Shown here one piece after another: positions 53,807-64,000 of a stretch of DNA of 64,000 nt. The notes beneath the pieces are model-generated. The model was given only the letters and a program-made list of their open reading frames with translations. It ran no database searches and was not told where the DNA came from. Position 1 is the first letter of the stretch, and each line of letters begins with the position of its first letter. This DNA comes from Zasmidium citrigriseum. Taxonomy: Eukaryota; Ascomycota; Dothideomycetes; Mycosphaerellales; Mycosphaerellaceae. Both the position numbers and the translations under genes were made by a program. Location: the NCBI GenBank assembly GCA_002786025.1, contig NHNW01000065.1, forward strand, positions 124,001-188,000, read 5' to 3'.

Positions 53807-54351
53807 GTTGATGGCTTAGTGAAGTAAATGTATTGAGGGAGAAAGGAGTAGCTCGGCTAAGAGGAGGACTGTACCTTGAGAAGGTGAGAGTTACTTTGAA
53901 GCTCGAAGCATGGAACAGATACTAGATATACTCCACGTGCTGCCCGCATTGAGTCAGCATTAGCATCGATGAAGGAGGATAGCTCGTCCAAACAAACAGC
54001 GATGAAGTGGTAAGAGCGAGAGCCGGAAATCGTACCGCCCTCGATGCTCGGATATGCATTCTTCTTTCGATTAGGCGCCTGAGGAGAAGCTCTGCGGCTG
54101 CTGCCGAGCCAATGGCAGTGATATCGAGTTGCCGGCAGCGACTTCTCCTAGGGCCGTCGGCTTGACACATCTTCACCACCACTTCGACATCCCAGGACAT
54201 CGCTGTCTCTTTGCCTCTTTTGATACTGTGGAGATCGTGCGCGCGCGCTCCGGATACTCCTCTGTTCGTCTCCGTGCCATGGGGTCAAGACTCAAGATTC
54301 ACCAAGCCTGGCCCCATGGCCTGATCGTGGTGCACTGGCCTCCTATCCTTG

Positions 54352-54367
54352 AAGACTTTAAAGTCTT
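54352..54367. promoter_or_regulatory. 16-bp perfect palindrome
   Basis: AAGACTTTAAAGTCTT equals its own reverse complement. It lies about 460 bp from the permease start and 545 bp from the amine oxidase start. Confidence 0.6.
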
Positions 54368-54511
54368 TCCTCCACCGCTCTCGACTTCACGTCTTCCTCG
54401 ATGGATGATGTCTGACCTTAAAATGTCCCGTTGCGACTGCCAATGGCATCTGGGCCATTGAACGAACATACGAAAGCCACGACCACGCAGCCCGCTATCC
54501 GGTGGGCCTCT

Positions 54512-54580
54512 CTATCTCGTTCGGGCTGATAAGAAACGCTCCTATCTCGCTGCGAGGCTCCTATGAAACGATCCTTATCG
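54512..54580. promoter_or_regulatory. cluster of four HGATAR sites
   Basis: CTATCT (54512), TGATAA (54527), CTATCT (54542) and TTATCG (54575) all match HGATAR on one strand or the other within 69 bp, about 250-310 bp upstream of the permease. Two lie in near-repeats of CTATCTCG. This fits AreA-type nitrogen control of amine use, which is inferred. Confidence 0.5.
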
Positions 54581-54825
54581 CTCTGGCCAGTTGCTCTTAC
54601 AGGAAATGTTTTGAGAGTATCTACACGCTCACTATGCGGATCAACTTCCAGGGCGGAGCATTCCCGCCCCAAAGTCTACGTTCCGCCTTGTATGTAGATC
54701 TAGATGTACCACCCCTCGGGTAAACAACCGTAAGTTGAGACCGTCTCTTGTGGTCATACGAACAAGTAATCGTTTCACAATTACACTCGAACTTCACACT
54801 CTACATTCATCGTTCATAACCGACG

Positions 54826-56579
54826 ATGGCGAAAAACGATTCAATCGACAAGAGCAATGGACCGACGAAAGAGAATGAGATCCCCCTCGAGCCCGTCATG
54901 TCGGCAGTCAAGCCGGGCGAATCAGAAGAGCTGCGTGAAGGCTTCAACGTATGGTCATTGGGAGCACTCCTCGTTTGCTTGATGGCAACTTGGGAAGCAC
55001 TGGCAACAGTCGTTACCTCAGCCTTGACGAATGGTGGACCGCCGTGTCTCTTTTACAACTAGTAGGGCGAAGACCGGCCGGGCACAACAAATAAATGCTG
55101 ATGAAGAGAACAGTATCATTACCTTCCTTGGAACCTTAGCTCTAGCCGCATCGATGGCAGAGATCGCGAGCATTTATCCGACAGCAGGAGGTTCGTGTTT
55201 TCCGTTCCAAAGTTGATTTGATCGAAGTCTGAACTGACCTCCCTCGCCTTTGTCTAGGACAATACCACTGGGTCGCCGCCTTCGCTCCACACAACATTCG
55301 CCCATTCGCATCTTGGGTCACTGGATGGATATCAATCGGAGGACAACTCGCCCTCACAGCATCAGCCGCCTTGTCGGCCGGCCTCCTCTTCCAAGCCCTA
55401 CTGATACTCAACAATGCCGACTATGTACCACAGCGATGGCATGGCGTCATGTTCTACTGGATGGTCCTGGCATATTCATTGGTCATCAACGTCTATGGGT
55501 CGAGGATCCTAGCACACACCAATGTTGCGGCTGGCATCATTCACGTTGTCGGCTTCATTATCATCGTTGTCATTCTGGGCGCCATGACGAAAAACAAGAA
55601 CACCTCAGAATACGTCTTCACAGACTTCTCCAATACCAGCGGCTGGAGCTCGAATGGCATCTCCTGGCTCGTTGGGCTTCTCTCAACGGTCTATCCATTC
55701 CTAGGGTAGGCATACTTTCCACGACTCCTTAGACACTCGCTGACTCTCACGAGATACGATGCCGCAGCTCACTTGTCGGAAGAACTTCCTCGTCCATCGA
55801 AATACGTTCCCATCGCCATGCTGGGCTCCATCCTCGTCAACGGCCTCATGGGTTTCGTCTTCTGCATCGTCTTCCTCTACTGCCTAGGCGATCTCGACGT
55901 CCTCCTTCAAACCGCAACCGGTTTCCCGTTCGTTCAGCTCTACTACAACGTCACGCAGAACCACGGCGCCGCGACGATCATGACTCTCTTCCATGCACTG
56001 ACTGCTCTGGCTGCCAATTCCGCTGGCTTGACCAGCACGAGCCGTACTGCTTGGGCCTTTGCTCGTGATCGAGCGTTCCCGTTCAGTGGATACTATAATC
56101 ATCTCGGACATCGAAGTCAGCTGCCAGTGAGGATGTGTATTCTTCTCACGGTCTTGCAGTTCCTGCTTGGCCTGATCTATATCGGCAATACCACGGCGTT
56201 CAATGCGATTCTGTCTATGTCGATTCTGGGCATGTACGCTTCGTATGTCTTACCGATCGGATTCATGCTCTGGTATGGACGGCGGTCTTCTGTTCAGCAT
56301 CAGACGGGATGGTTCACACTTGGAAAATGGGGTACGCTGAATCATGGCTCCAATCTTTGATACCATCGCTAACGTCTGGCAGGCTCAACAGTCAACGTCA
56401 TCGCTCTCCTCTGGGGCGCTCTGGCAATGCTCTTCAGCATGTTCCCAAGCTATCAGCCTGTCACAGCCCAGAATATGAACTACTCATCTCTGGTTCTTGG
56501 TGGCTGGACCATCGGAGGTACCATATACTACTTGATCTATCAGCGCAAGGTCTATGAGGGCCCAGTGATCCTCACGTGA
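54826..56579 (+). CDS. APC-family amine/amino-acid permease (GABA/choline permease type)
   Basis: Five exons, 54826-55061, 55114-55190, 55258-55705, 55754-56331 and 56383-56579, are all GT-AG in phase and give 511 residues. A 45-residue acidic cytosolic start is followed by about 12 helices: GFNVWSLGALLVCLMATWEAL, ASMAEIASIYPTAGGQYHWV (the APC signature, completed across an intron), SYWLVGLL-like VGLLSTVYPFLGYDAAAHLSEE and the helix-10 to -12 region. The YDAAAHLSEE block is typical of Uga4/Hnm1-like permeases for GABA, choline or polyamines. The neighbouring amine oxidase supports an amine substrate. Its stop is only 28 bp from the convergent MFS gene. Confidence 0.9.
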
Positions 56580-56607
56580 TTACGACAGTCGATAAGTTCA
56601 GTCAGTT

Positions 56608-58084
56608 TCAAAGCTTTGCCAACAGCTTCCTGCTCATCCTCAATCGTACCAAGGCCACCAGTCCTGCCGCTCCCAATGCCATGGAGCCGGCGTAGTAGAT
56701 TGCCGGTCTGTATGCTTTGAAGCCGGCAGTCTCGCCGCCGTAGTCTGCGAGAAGGTATCCTGCGATTGGGGCGCCCTGAAATAGTCAGAAACAGCATATG
56801 AAGATTGATTTGGATGTTGACTTACCAGCAGGTATCCACCACTCCAGCCGGTCACCAGCATGCCCATGGCAACACTCACGCGAGCGCTACCGAATACACT
56901 GCCTGCAACCGTTGGGAACACCGAAAAGAATCCACCGCAGGCAGCGCCATTGATAACAACAAAGACAATCAAAGGTCCCAGGGTTTGCGACACCGGCCAC
57001 AAAGCCAGCATACTCAAAGCAACAAGCGACAGCGTCATGATCAAGGAATTGAGTGACCCAATCTTATCACAGCAGAAACCCATAATAATCCTCCCCACAG
57101 CAGAGGCCGCATTGTATCCCGCAACCAGAGCTGCAGCAGTACCCGGCATGCCGATCGAGACGCTGTACAAAGGCAGGAAGAAAGGCGGGACGAGCAGTGG
57201 GAAGGTCCCCACGAAACCGCAAAGAAACAGGAAGATGAACCTCGAATCACGGAGTAGGCTCCAATCGATGAAGACTCTCCTGTTTGGCGAGACACGATCT
57301 CGGATGAAGTAGGCTGCCGGTAGGCCGGTTGCTAGAGTCATGAGGGCGACGATGCGGAAGGACCAGGCTGTGCCGACGCTTTTGATGAGGGCGTCGATCA
57401 TGAAGCTGTTGGCTGCGCCGCCGGCTCCTCCCTGTCACGAAGTCAGTCAATGCAACATTAACGAAGTCGAAGACTCAGACGTACGGCAGCGTATGCCAAT
57501 CCAGTAGCCAAACCCCTCTTTCGACTGAAATACTGCGCTGGAAGGGAGCTGGTAACCATAAAACACACCCCAATCCCCCAACCCATCACAATGCCCGTCG
57601 CAATGAACAACCCCGGAAGATTCTTCGTCGAGAATCCACTCGCTAGCTCTCCCACCACGAGCAGCATGATGCCCAAGACACTCGTCTTCTGAGAGCCAAG
57701 AGCACGTAGGATTCGAGCATTGACGATCGCTGATATGGCCACCATCGATATGCTGAGCGATCCAACCCACGGGAGGACGGAGGCTGATGAGAAGCCTTCC
57801 GAGATGAGACCGCTTTGAATCACGCCCCAGGAGTACGAGGTTCCAATGGCCCAGAAGGCGAGGACGCCGGAGCAGAAGGTGACGACCCAGCCGTAGCCGC
57901 CGTCTGGGACGCCGGCGTCGACTATGCGGGAGGCTTCGGCGATGTCGTCGAGATTCGACGGCTGCGCTTCGTTGTGATTTTGTGCCTGCTCATTTCGGAG
58001 TGTGGTCGTGGAATGGTTTGCTTGTGAGTCATGATTGAAGCTCTCGAGTTCGACAGTGCTGGTGGTTGTGCTGGCTGTCGCCAT
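56608..58084 (-). CDS. MFS transporter, monocarboxylate-porter (MCT) like
   Basis: Minus-strand exons 57485-58084, 56826-57431 and 56608-56775 give 457 residues, with phase-0 introns of 53 and 50 nt. A 55-residue Asn/Gln/Thr-rich N-terminus precedes VDAGVPDGGYGWVVTFCSG, the diagnostic PDGGYGW/VV entry of MCT-type fungal transporters. GSLSISMVAISAIVNARI, GLFIATGIVMGWGIGVCF, QYFSRKRGLATGLAYAAGG and PTVAGSVFGSARVSVAMGML follow. Substrates in this fungal branch range from monocarboxylates to secondary metabolites. It sits beside a LaeA-like methyltransferase and a Baeyer-Villiger monooxygenase, so a metabolite-export role is possible. Confidence 0.88.
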
Positions 58085-58634
58085 GGTGTGGGCACCTTAC
58101 TGTAGGCGGTCTTCAACGGTGATGCTGAAGTTCTAAGAGAATTCGATTGCAAGAAGGATCAACTAAGTGTTGCTGCCAAACCGGCGAATGATCAGTCATC
58201 TGAAGACTCACCTCCAATCCAGCCTCAAGTGTGGGGCTTCTGCGCCCTATGACACGATTTTGCACTATAGCGCCAGAGGATTTCGATTACTTGGCTGACA
58301 GAGCCAAGAAATCTCGTGTCACAGTGAGCAGAAAAGATTCCGTCTCTCGCGTCGTAGGATGCTTCCTAGACAGCCTGGTCACAATCTCACCGGAAGCCTC
58401 ATCTCTAACCAATGCTTAGCCAAGTCTTGCTCGATTCCTGGAAGAAATGCAAAGTCTCCGGCGAAGAGTCCTCTCGCAAGCTCGCTGTAATTTATGTGTT
58501 CTATTATCATCTATTATCGTCCATTGAGAAAGTGTTTCCGCGGTTTCAGGAAGGTGGACTCATGAGCGAAGTCTTCAACGATAGATCTGCCCAAGAACAC
58601 AGGCTTCGGCAACAGGATACATCTATCGTTGACC
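58085..58634. other. intergenic, promoter of the MCT-like transporter
   Basis: 550 bp between two leftward genes. The plus-strand frames seen here run into the methyltransferase antisense and are not accepted. Confidence 0.45.
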
Positions 58635-59797
58635 TCAGGCCTCACGAGGCTTCTGTGCAACATGGCACACCCTGCAACAAGTCAGCCCGTCCCCTTCAAC
58701 TCAACACAAGAGAGCAACTCACATTGGACAATATAAATGCCCCTTCGCCATATCCTCATTCACCCTCCCTGCAAACTCATCCACCTCCTCCTTGCTCCAC
58801 CCCAGCAACTTCGGAAACAACCCCGCGCACAAAGCCGGAATCGCCTTGGTCATGTTCTCATAAATCAACCTTCCCAAAGCCTTATTCTTCTTCCCCTTCG
58901 CCCAAGGTCCCATGGGCCATTGGACCTCGTATTTCTGGATGTTGACGAAGCCTTGTGCTTTGAGCATTTCGTCGAAGTCCTCGGAGGCTCGAGCGTTGAT
59001 GCCAGCTTTCGCTGCAGCGTCGTAGCAGTGTTGGCCCCATTGGAGGAGTGGAGAAGATGAAGGGTCTTGATCTTCGCCGTCTGCTCGCTTCTGGGGAAAT
59101 TGTGTCTCGCCTGTTTGGATCCAACCGCCTGGCTCGAGGTTGTCCCAGCATTGTTTGAAGTAGCGTGGCCAGTCGTGCATTCCCATCGTCAACATACGGG
59201 AGTGGATGATGTCGAATTTAGTCTCGAAATTCCAGTCATGCTCGGCGTTTGCTTGGAGGAAGTGGCAGTTGGGCGGCTTGGATGAGGGTTGGATGGCGGA
59301 GAGGTCGGTGCCTGTTACTTGGACTTCGGGATATGCTTGGGCGATTTCGAGACACCAGATTCCGGTTCCTGTACCGATGTCGAGGATTCTTTTGGTCTCT
59401 GTGGTAATGGGGACGATGCTGAGGTGGCCGTTCATCATGAGCTTCCAGGTGTAGTGTTGTAAGTCTAGGCGTGCGGCTTCGAGTTGGTCGTTGGGGAGGA
59501 AGTAGGCGTCTTCATTGTAGCCGTGGAAACTTCGGTCGTTTTCTTGTCTTGATCTTGTGTCCTTTGTTGAAGTTGTGGTTCTGTCAATGGTTAGCTGAGG
59601 AGGCTTGCTTATCTATTAGGTGGCTTTAAGAGGTACGCGTATTCGTCTTGCTTAGCAGCAATGCTCTTTTCAATGCCATCCTACAACTCATTAGCTTGGT
59701 CTTATTAGATGTTCAGAGATCAATGACTTACATCGACCTGCAAATGAACCGGCAGCTCCGCCGTCGGCGGCAAGGCCTGTTGCATGAACTCAGCCAT
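58635..59797 (-). CDS. LaeA-like SAM-dependent methyltransferase
   Basis: Minus-strand exons 59732-59797, 59637-59680, 58723-59580 and 58635-58671 have GT-AG introns in phase and give 334 residues. The first exon is only 66 nt and the last 37 nt. The core shows RSFHGYNEDAYFLPND, a LaeA-family entry motif, then ILDIGTGTGIWCLEIAQ (SAM-binding motif I, near residue 102), VTGTDLSAIQP, FDIIHSRML and WDNLEPGGWIQTGE. The last exon ends VCHVAQKPREA, a variant of the usual VYGQKPE-type end. Related fungal enzymes are regulators of secondary metabolism or small-molecule O/N-methyltransferases. Proximity to a monooxygenase favours a tailoring role. Confidence 0.87.
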
Positions 59798-60250
59798 GGT
59801 ACCTTCGCGAATCTCAAAATCAGAAAACAAACGCAGAAGCAACAACGACCAAGAAAACCCAAAACCATAATCTCTCGCCGATAGAGCTCTTTTGAGCACT
59901 GCTTGCGGGCCACCACGTTACGCAGACCGGTATACGCAGCTGGGAAGTTCCGCTGGTTCGAAGTCTATCAGCTCCACCTACCTGCTCATTCGCAGCATCT
60001 CATTGAACTGCTGTTGTCGATCAATCGAGAATGGACAAGGGGGCACTCAGCTCGCGTATCATCCATTCTTGGGGCTGAAAGAGGCTGAATTTGATATCGG
60101 TGCCAAGCCGGATGCCACGACGCCGAGGAATTTGAGTGAATGAGTGTGATGTTGTTGCAATCGTGTTGAGATTTGATGCATATCGAGACTCCTCGCTATC
60201 AAACGGGAAAATCAGGAAAAGCAGACTTGTAGAAACAAGGCAGAGGTACT
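59798..60250. other. intergenic, promoter of the methyltransferase
   Basis: 453 bp between two leftward genes. No gene or strong motif is seen. Confidence 0.45.
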
Positions 60251-62283
60251 TCAAGCCTTCACCGTCTCGAATCCCTGCCACCCTTGCAGCTTCGAACGGA
60301 TCTCGGGTCCGTAAGCGTTGACTGCGAATCGCCATATTAGCTTCATTCTCGACTCTGCGTGCTGTCACACTTACCACCGCCAGCATAACAAGTCATCTCG
60401 AACGCCTTTCCGGGCACGGTACCGCCCATATACGTGCTTCTGGTCGTCGGGAACAAGCTTGGTGCCGCGAGATCATTAATGCGCTTCTTCCATTCCCTTT
60501 CGGCGTCCTTGGTTGGATTGATATACCGGAGACCTTGGCGATTGATTTGCTTGATGGCCTGTTCGAGAGTTAGCTTTGAACGGTAACTGCCTACAACAGA
60601 AATCGTCTACTTACGTCTCTGATCCACCGGACTTGAATCTCAACAGAGGACGGGCCATTGGACAGAAGGGTAGGTCCATGGGGGCCGTAGAGATGGAAGA
60701 GGTTGGGATAGCCTAGGGTCTGTCAGTCGAGTGCATGTAGCCCGAACGGAGGCCACTTGCCTGAGATGGTCGTTCCGAGGTAAGTATTTGCAGCTGCCTT
60801 CCACTCATCCTTCAAGTAGGTCCCATGGATGGACTTGAGGCCCATGTTCGTAAGGCCACCAGTGACCTAAAACGTACCCTTGTCAGCTTCTCCTCCTCTC
60901 CAAACCACCGAGCATCAAATACTCACCACATCGAACCCAGTCGCCAGTGCGATGATATCAAACTCCTTCTCCTGTCCATTCGCCACAATCCCCTTCTCCG
61001 TAAACTTCTCAATCGGCGTCCCATTCTGCTCATTGATATTGACAATGTCCACATTCTCCCGGTCCAGAACCTCGTAGTAATTCTGCTCCAAACACGGCCT
61101 CTTGACACCGAACGGGTGCGGTGGCTCCTCAGGGAACAGGACCTTCTTCTTCTCCTCACTGCGCACGCGCTTCGACTGCTGCTTGCGCCAGTAGTTGTAC
61201 GCTTCGCGATTGCACTTCTCGTCGAAGAGGTAGTCTTTGTAGCCCCCGAGCCAGAGTCCGAAACCTTGCTGCTTCCAAAGCTGGTCGAAGAAGGCCTGGC
61301 GCTCTTCCTCAGTGTCGTCGAAGGTGTTGCGCTCGCATAGGTCGTAGTGGAAGCCGGCGAAGGTCATTTCGCGGAGTTCGTGGATGTAGCGGTAGTCTGG
61401 CTTGCGGTGGTCTTGCTCCATCTTGGTGAGTTCGCGACGGCCCATTGGCAAAGCAAGATTTGGAGTACGTTGGTAGACGGTGAGGTGTTCTGCGACAGGG
61501 CCCATCTCTTGGATCATTTGGACGCCGCTGGCTCCTGTACCGATGACGGCGACCTTCTTGCCGACGTAGTCAACGCCTTCTTCAGGCCAGAAAGAAGAAT
61601 GGTGAATCTCGCCCTTGAATGTGTCGAGGCCGGGAACGTCAGGGATATCTGCGAGGCTTGTCAATAACTATCATAGCCGTCTCCCACAGGGACAGACGCA
61701 CAGCGCTTGGCCGCAAAACCTGCAGCGATGACCAAGAATCGAGCCTTCACCGTCCGGCCGTCCTGGGTCTTAACAACCCACTTGGACTCCTTATCATCCC
61801 ACTCTCCACTGGTGACCACAGTATTGAACGCACAGTCTTTGCTAAGACCCAACTTCTTATCTACATGGTCGAAGTATGCCTGCAGCTCATGCCAGTCGGG
61901 ATAGTTGGTCGACCAATGCCAGTCTTCGTAGACTTCTGGGATGGCGAGCTCGTAGATTGGGACGGGGCTGTCGACGCGGGCGCCTGGGTAGATGTTCTGC
62001 AACGAATCTCGTCAGCTATCTTCATTTCGTTGGCTGCTTCAGTGGCACCCACCCATCTCCAAGTGCCTCCAAACCCTGTGCCAGCATCGTAGAGCACGAC
62101 TTTAAGGCCTTGCTGTCTCAGGTCGTACAAAGCTTTGGCACCGCCGAATCCTGCTCCAACGACCAGCACGTCGAGATCGAGATTGTCCGCGTAAGGTCCA
62201 TCATTTCTCAGTCTCTTGCCATATTGCCAGAGGTCAGTCTTGAGAATCTTCTCTGGCTGGGGTGGATCGCCAATGCTGCCCAT
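60251..62283 (-). CDS. Baeyer-Villiger-type FAD monooxygenase, seven exons
   Basis: Minus-strand exons 62053-62283, 61702-61996, 60927-61648, 60761-60866, 60615-60712, 60375-60558 and 60251-60321 give 568 residues. Five introns are GT-AG; the one after exon 4 reads AG|GCAAGT and is a GC-AG intron, the only way I found to keep the phase. FAD site LVVGAGFGGAKALYDLR near residue 40, NIYPGARVDSP, the BVMO fingerprint F-x-G-x3-H-x3-W-P as FKGEIHHSSFWP near 187, NADP site AVIGTGASGVQMIQE, and ALATGFDV. It inserts oxygen next to a ketone using NADPH and O2. The substrate is unknown; its neighbour is a LaeA-like methyltransferase. Confidence 0.92.
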
Positions 62284-63863
62284 GTTGTTCGCTGTCAAGA
62301 TATACGAAACCGAGTACGAGAGATCTAAAAGTGAAGAGCAAATGGACACAACTCACCCTCAACAGCGCGACCTCGCTGCCTTAAGAGCCCTAGGTGGCAG
62401 CGTCCATCCCTTCATCCGCAGATTAGTCTTGCCGAAGGGACTAGTCTCGTAGTCTCGTTGGGAGCTCACATGCGCTGCGAGCTGCTTTGCCCCACGGAAC
62501 ATCAGAAGCTAATCGCCTGACGATGCGGGGATATGTGTGGGGTGCAGGCGCCATCTTGAGTTCAATTCTAGGTCCTCGAAGCGCTCTATTCGTCGGTCTA
62601 GACATGGCGTGAGGTCTTCCTCAGTCTATTCGCTGGCTTACTTTCCTGAACTGAGCAATAGTCTCCAGATGCAGGACGGTAATAACGACGGCAGGGCTAG
62701 AGGATGGGAGCAATCCGTTCAGGCGGAGCTTCAAGCACGGGCACCTGGAAACCTGGAAGGCTGGGTCGAAGGCGGGGTAGGCAAGTCCAGCGACTGTCCT
62801 CGAGGCGAGCACAGAGAAGCGCTGGTGTTCCCTGTAGCAATAGATAACTTGTTGGCTTTCCATTTGCCGCGAATACCGAGGTGTCTGTATCGCGGTGGCT
62901 CCAGTGAGTGAGCATGGCCTCCGGATGTCCTCACTATCGACGGTTGACCCCTTGGACCGACGCGAGTCGCTGGCTCGACTCATAGAATGGCGTTCGATCA
63001 GGATGGCTTGATAGCCCAGCTTCGATCTTCAGACGTGCTGCAAGGGCCCAAGGTCCTGGTTTGTGGCGGCCACGCGGCGGAAGGTCCAGAGCCTCCACTG
63101 TGGCAACGAGGCGGCCAGATCTGCATGCATTTCCAAATACCCCTCAATCTCCAAGTATGCTGATGTCTGCGCTTGAGGGCGCGAACGGCGTGACGTTGAC
63201 ATAAGGAAGATGGTAACATGCATTCCACACTTGCGATACCAGGTCGTGCATTTGGACATCCATTAGTGTACCATGCGATCCGGCGAGTTGGGATTCTGCG
63301 AGTCAGCGAACCACCTGATGACTCAGTACTACACTTCGCAGCAAGGGAGATACCCCCATTGTACTTCTTCGGTGAGAACGTTGCTTGAGCCACTGATATT
63401 CGAGTTGTGTCTCGATTCGGGGCCGATAGCAACGGAGAATCGCGCAAAGCCGTGAGCATGACCAGTCCTCAGAACCCGAAAAAGCTAGAGTACAGACATC
63501 GTAGATGGTGATGTGTGGACTTCGGTCCCGTCCTTGGTGTCGGTATAGCCAACCCTGGTACATAACGGGAGGATGTCGCGTGGGTGAGTAGTGCTGCTTG
63601 CGGCAATGCATGATGGTTCCAGACACTTAAATCGGACGTCCTGTCTTCCTCGCGATCGTCAACAAGACGCTGTGGAATCGAGTTCTGTAAAGTAAGTGCA
63701 GTCTGTCGAAATTATAGTAGTCATAGGAGGGCCCGTCTTGGAGCAATGATGAAGGGAAAGGGATTGTGATGTCATGTTGCACGTCTGACGGTCCAGTCAG
63801 GCCGTCTCGCATATCTCGCGGTCTCGTACCTCATATTCACACCTCCACTCCAGCATAAAACTC
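62284..63863. other. 1.6-kb stretch without a convincing gene
   Basis: Between the BVMO start and the DPH5 stop. Several minus-strand frames of 60-150 codons (for example 63029-63259) contain short protein-like strings, but none has a start, splice and composition that hold together. It may be promoter sequence plus a decayed gene. I see no transposon ends and no RNA gene. Confidence 0.4.
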
Positions 63864-64000
63864 CTACCTGCTGTAATCGCGCTTCCAGATCTTGTCGAAT
63901 GCCTCTTTGTCGATGGCGAACTCCCGCGCATACTCCCACTCCATCTCATGCATCCTCTTACCACAAAGCACCAAGCTGTGCAGCGGAGGCCCCAGATCGG
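63864..64000 (-). CDS. DPH5: diphthine methyl ester synthase, C-terminal end, cut by window edge
   Basis: The last 44 codons of a leftward gene whose stop is at 63864-63866; the rest lies beyond the window. The peptide DLGPPLHSLVLCGKRMHEME, followed by WEYAREFAIDKEAFDKIW, is the C-terminal end of Dph5, in which (G/P)PLHSL(V/I) and the following H/M-E-x-E are conserved. The enzyme methylates the modified histidine of elongation factor 2 during diphthamide synthesis. The call rests on this short but characteristic tail. Confidence 0.8.
   Translation of the reverse strand, partial: DLGPPLHSLVLCGKRMHEMEWEYAREFAIDKEAFDKIWKRDYSR

Larger units (their letters stand above)
53807..54825. promoter_or_regulatory. 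divergent promoter, amine oxidase / permease
   Basis: 1019 bp with a tight cluster of GATA sites (54512-54580), a perfect 16-bp palindrome (54352-54367), a 9-bp inverted repeat (54276-54284 with 54312-54320) and a CACGTG at 53934-53939. No gene is seen. Confidence 0.6.

Noticed and set aside
54276..54320. GCCATGGGG / CCCCATGGC inverted repeat as a transposon end
   Set aside because: Arms are only 9 bp with a 27-bp loop, and there is no target duplication or transposase nearby.
63029..63459. a gene on the minus strand upstream of BVMO
   Set aside because: No combination of start and splice sites gives a continuous protein-like product, and no domain is recognisable.

Overview
The window is nuclear DNA from a filamentous ascomycete fungus. 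The evidence is short GT-AG introns (about 45-140 nt) with CTGAC/CTAAC-like branch motifs, ATGs in CACCATGG-like context, Zn2Cys6 regulators, MFS and APC permeases, a GH28 pectinase and cohesin RAD21, all in dense single-gene units on both strands. The style of several small uncharacterised proteins suggests a dothideomycete (Mycosphaerella-like), but that placement is inference. I can support 29 protein genes; two are cut by the window ends. Exon joins were worked out by hand from splice signals and reading phase. I saw no rRNA, convincing tRNA, transposon or CRISPR.

Left part (1-24.2 kb), mostly housekeeping. In order: the N-terminal end of an ArAE_2_N membrane protein; two Cys-containing uncharacterised proteins; a PXA-PX-Nexin_C sorting nexin divergent from cytosolic tyrosyl-tRNA synthetase; a mucin-like secreted protein divergent from a kinesin with a C-terminal helix-hairpin-helix (KIF22-like); a zinc-finger regulator; a probable mitochondrial protein; a six-exon malic enzyme; and a HAM1-like (DUF5923/DUF4449) protein.

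Middle (24.6-41.7 kb), accessory metabolism and surface. An inositol-2-dehydrogenase-like enzyme is tail-to-tail with an Itr-type inositol transporter. A Zn2Cys6 regulator is divergent from a GH28 pectinase. Then come a membrane protein of unknown function, a GPI-type surface protein with internal repeats, a Dal5-type anion transporter divergent from an MmgE/PrpD-family enzyme across a promoter with several GATA sites, and a 2EXR/F-box-like protein.

Right part (42.7-64 kb). A nine-exon gene encodes a Pro/Lys/Ala-rich then Gly/Val-repeat protein and is followed by a 34-bp minisatellite. RAD21 is divergent from a PMR1-type Ca2+/Mn2+ ATPase. A nitrogen and secondary-metabolism stretch follows: copper amine oxidase divergent from an amine/amino-acid permease (with a tight GATA-site cluster between them), an MCT-like MFS transporter, a LaeA-like methyltransferase and a Baeyer-Villiger monooxygenase. 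The 3' end of DPH5 closes the window after a 1.6-kb stretch with no convincing gene.

The most unusual objects are the Gly/Val-repeat gene with 30- and 36-nt exons, the two GATA-rich divergent promoters, the 34-bp repeat with a two-step higher order, and a reading-frame problem in the GH28 gene.
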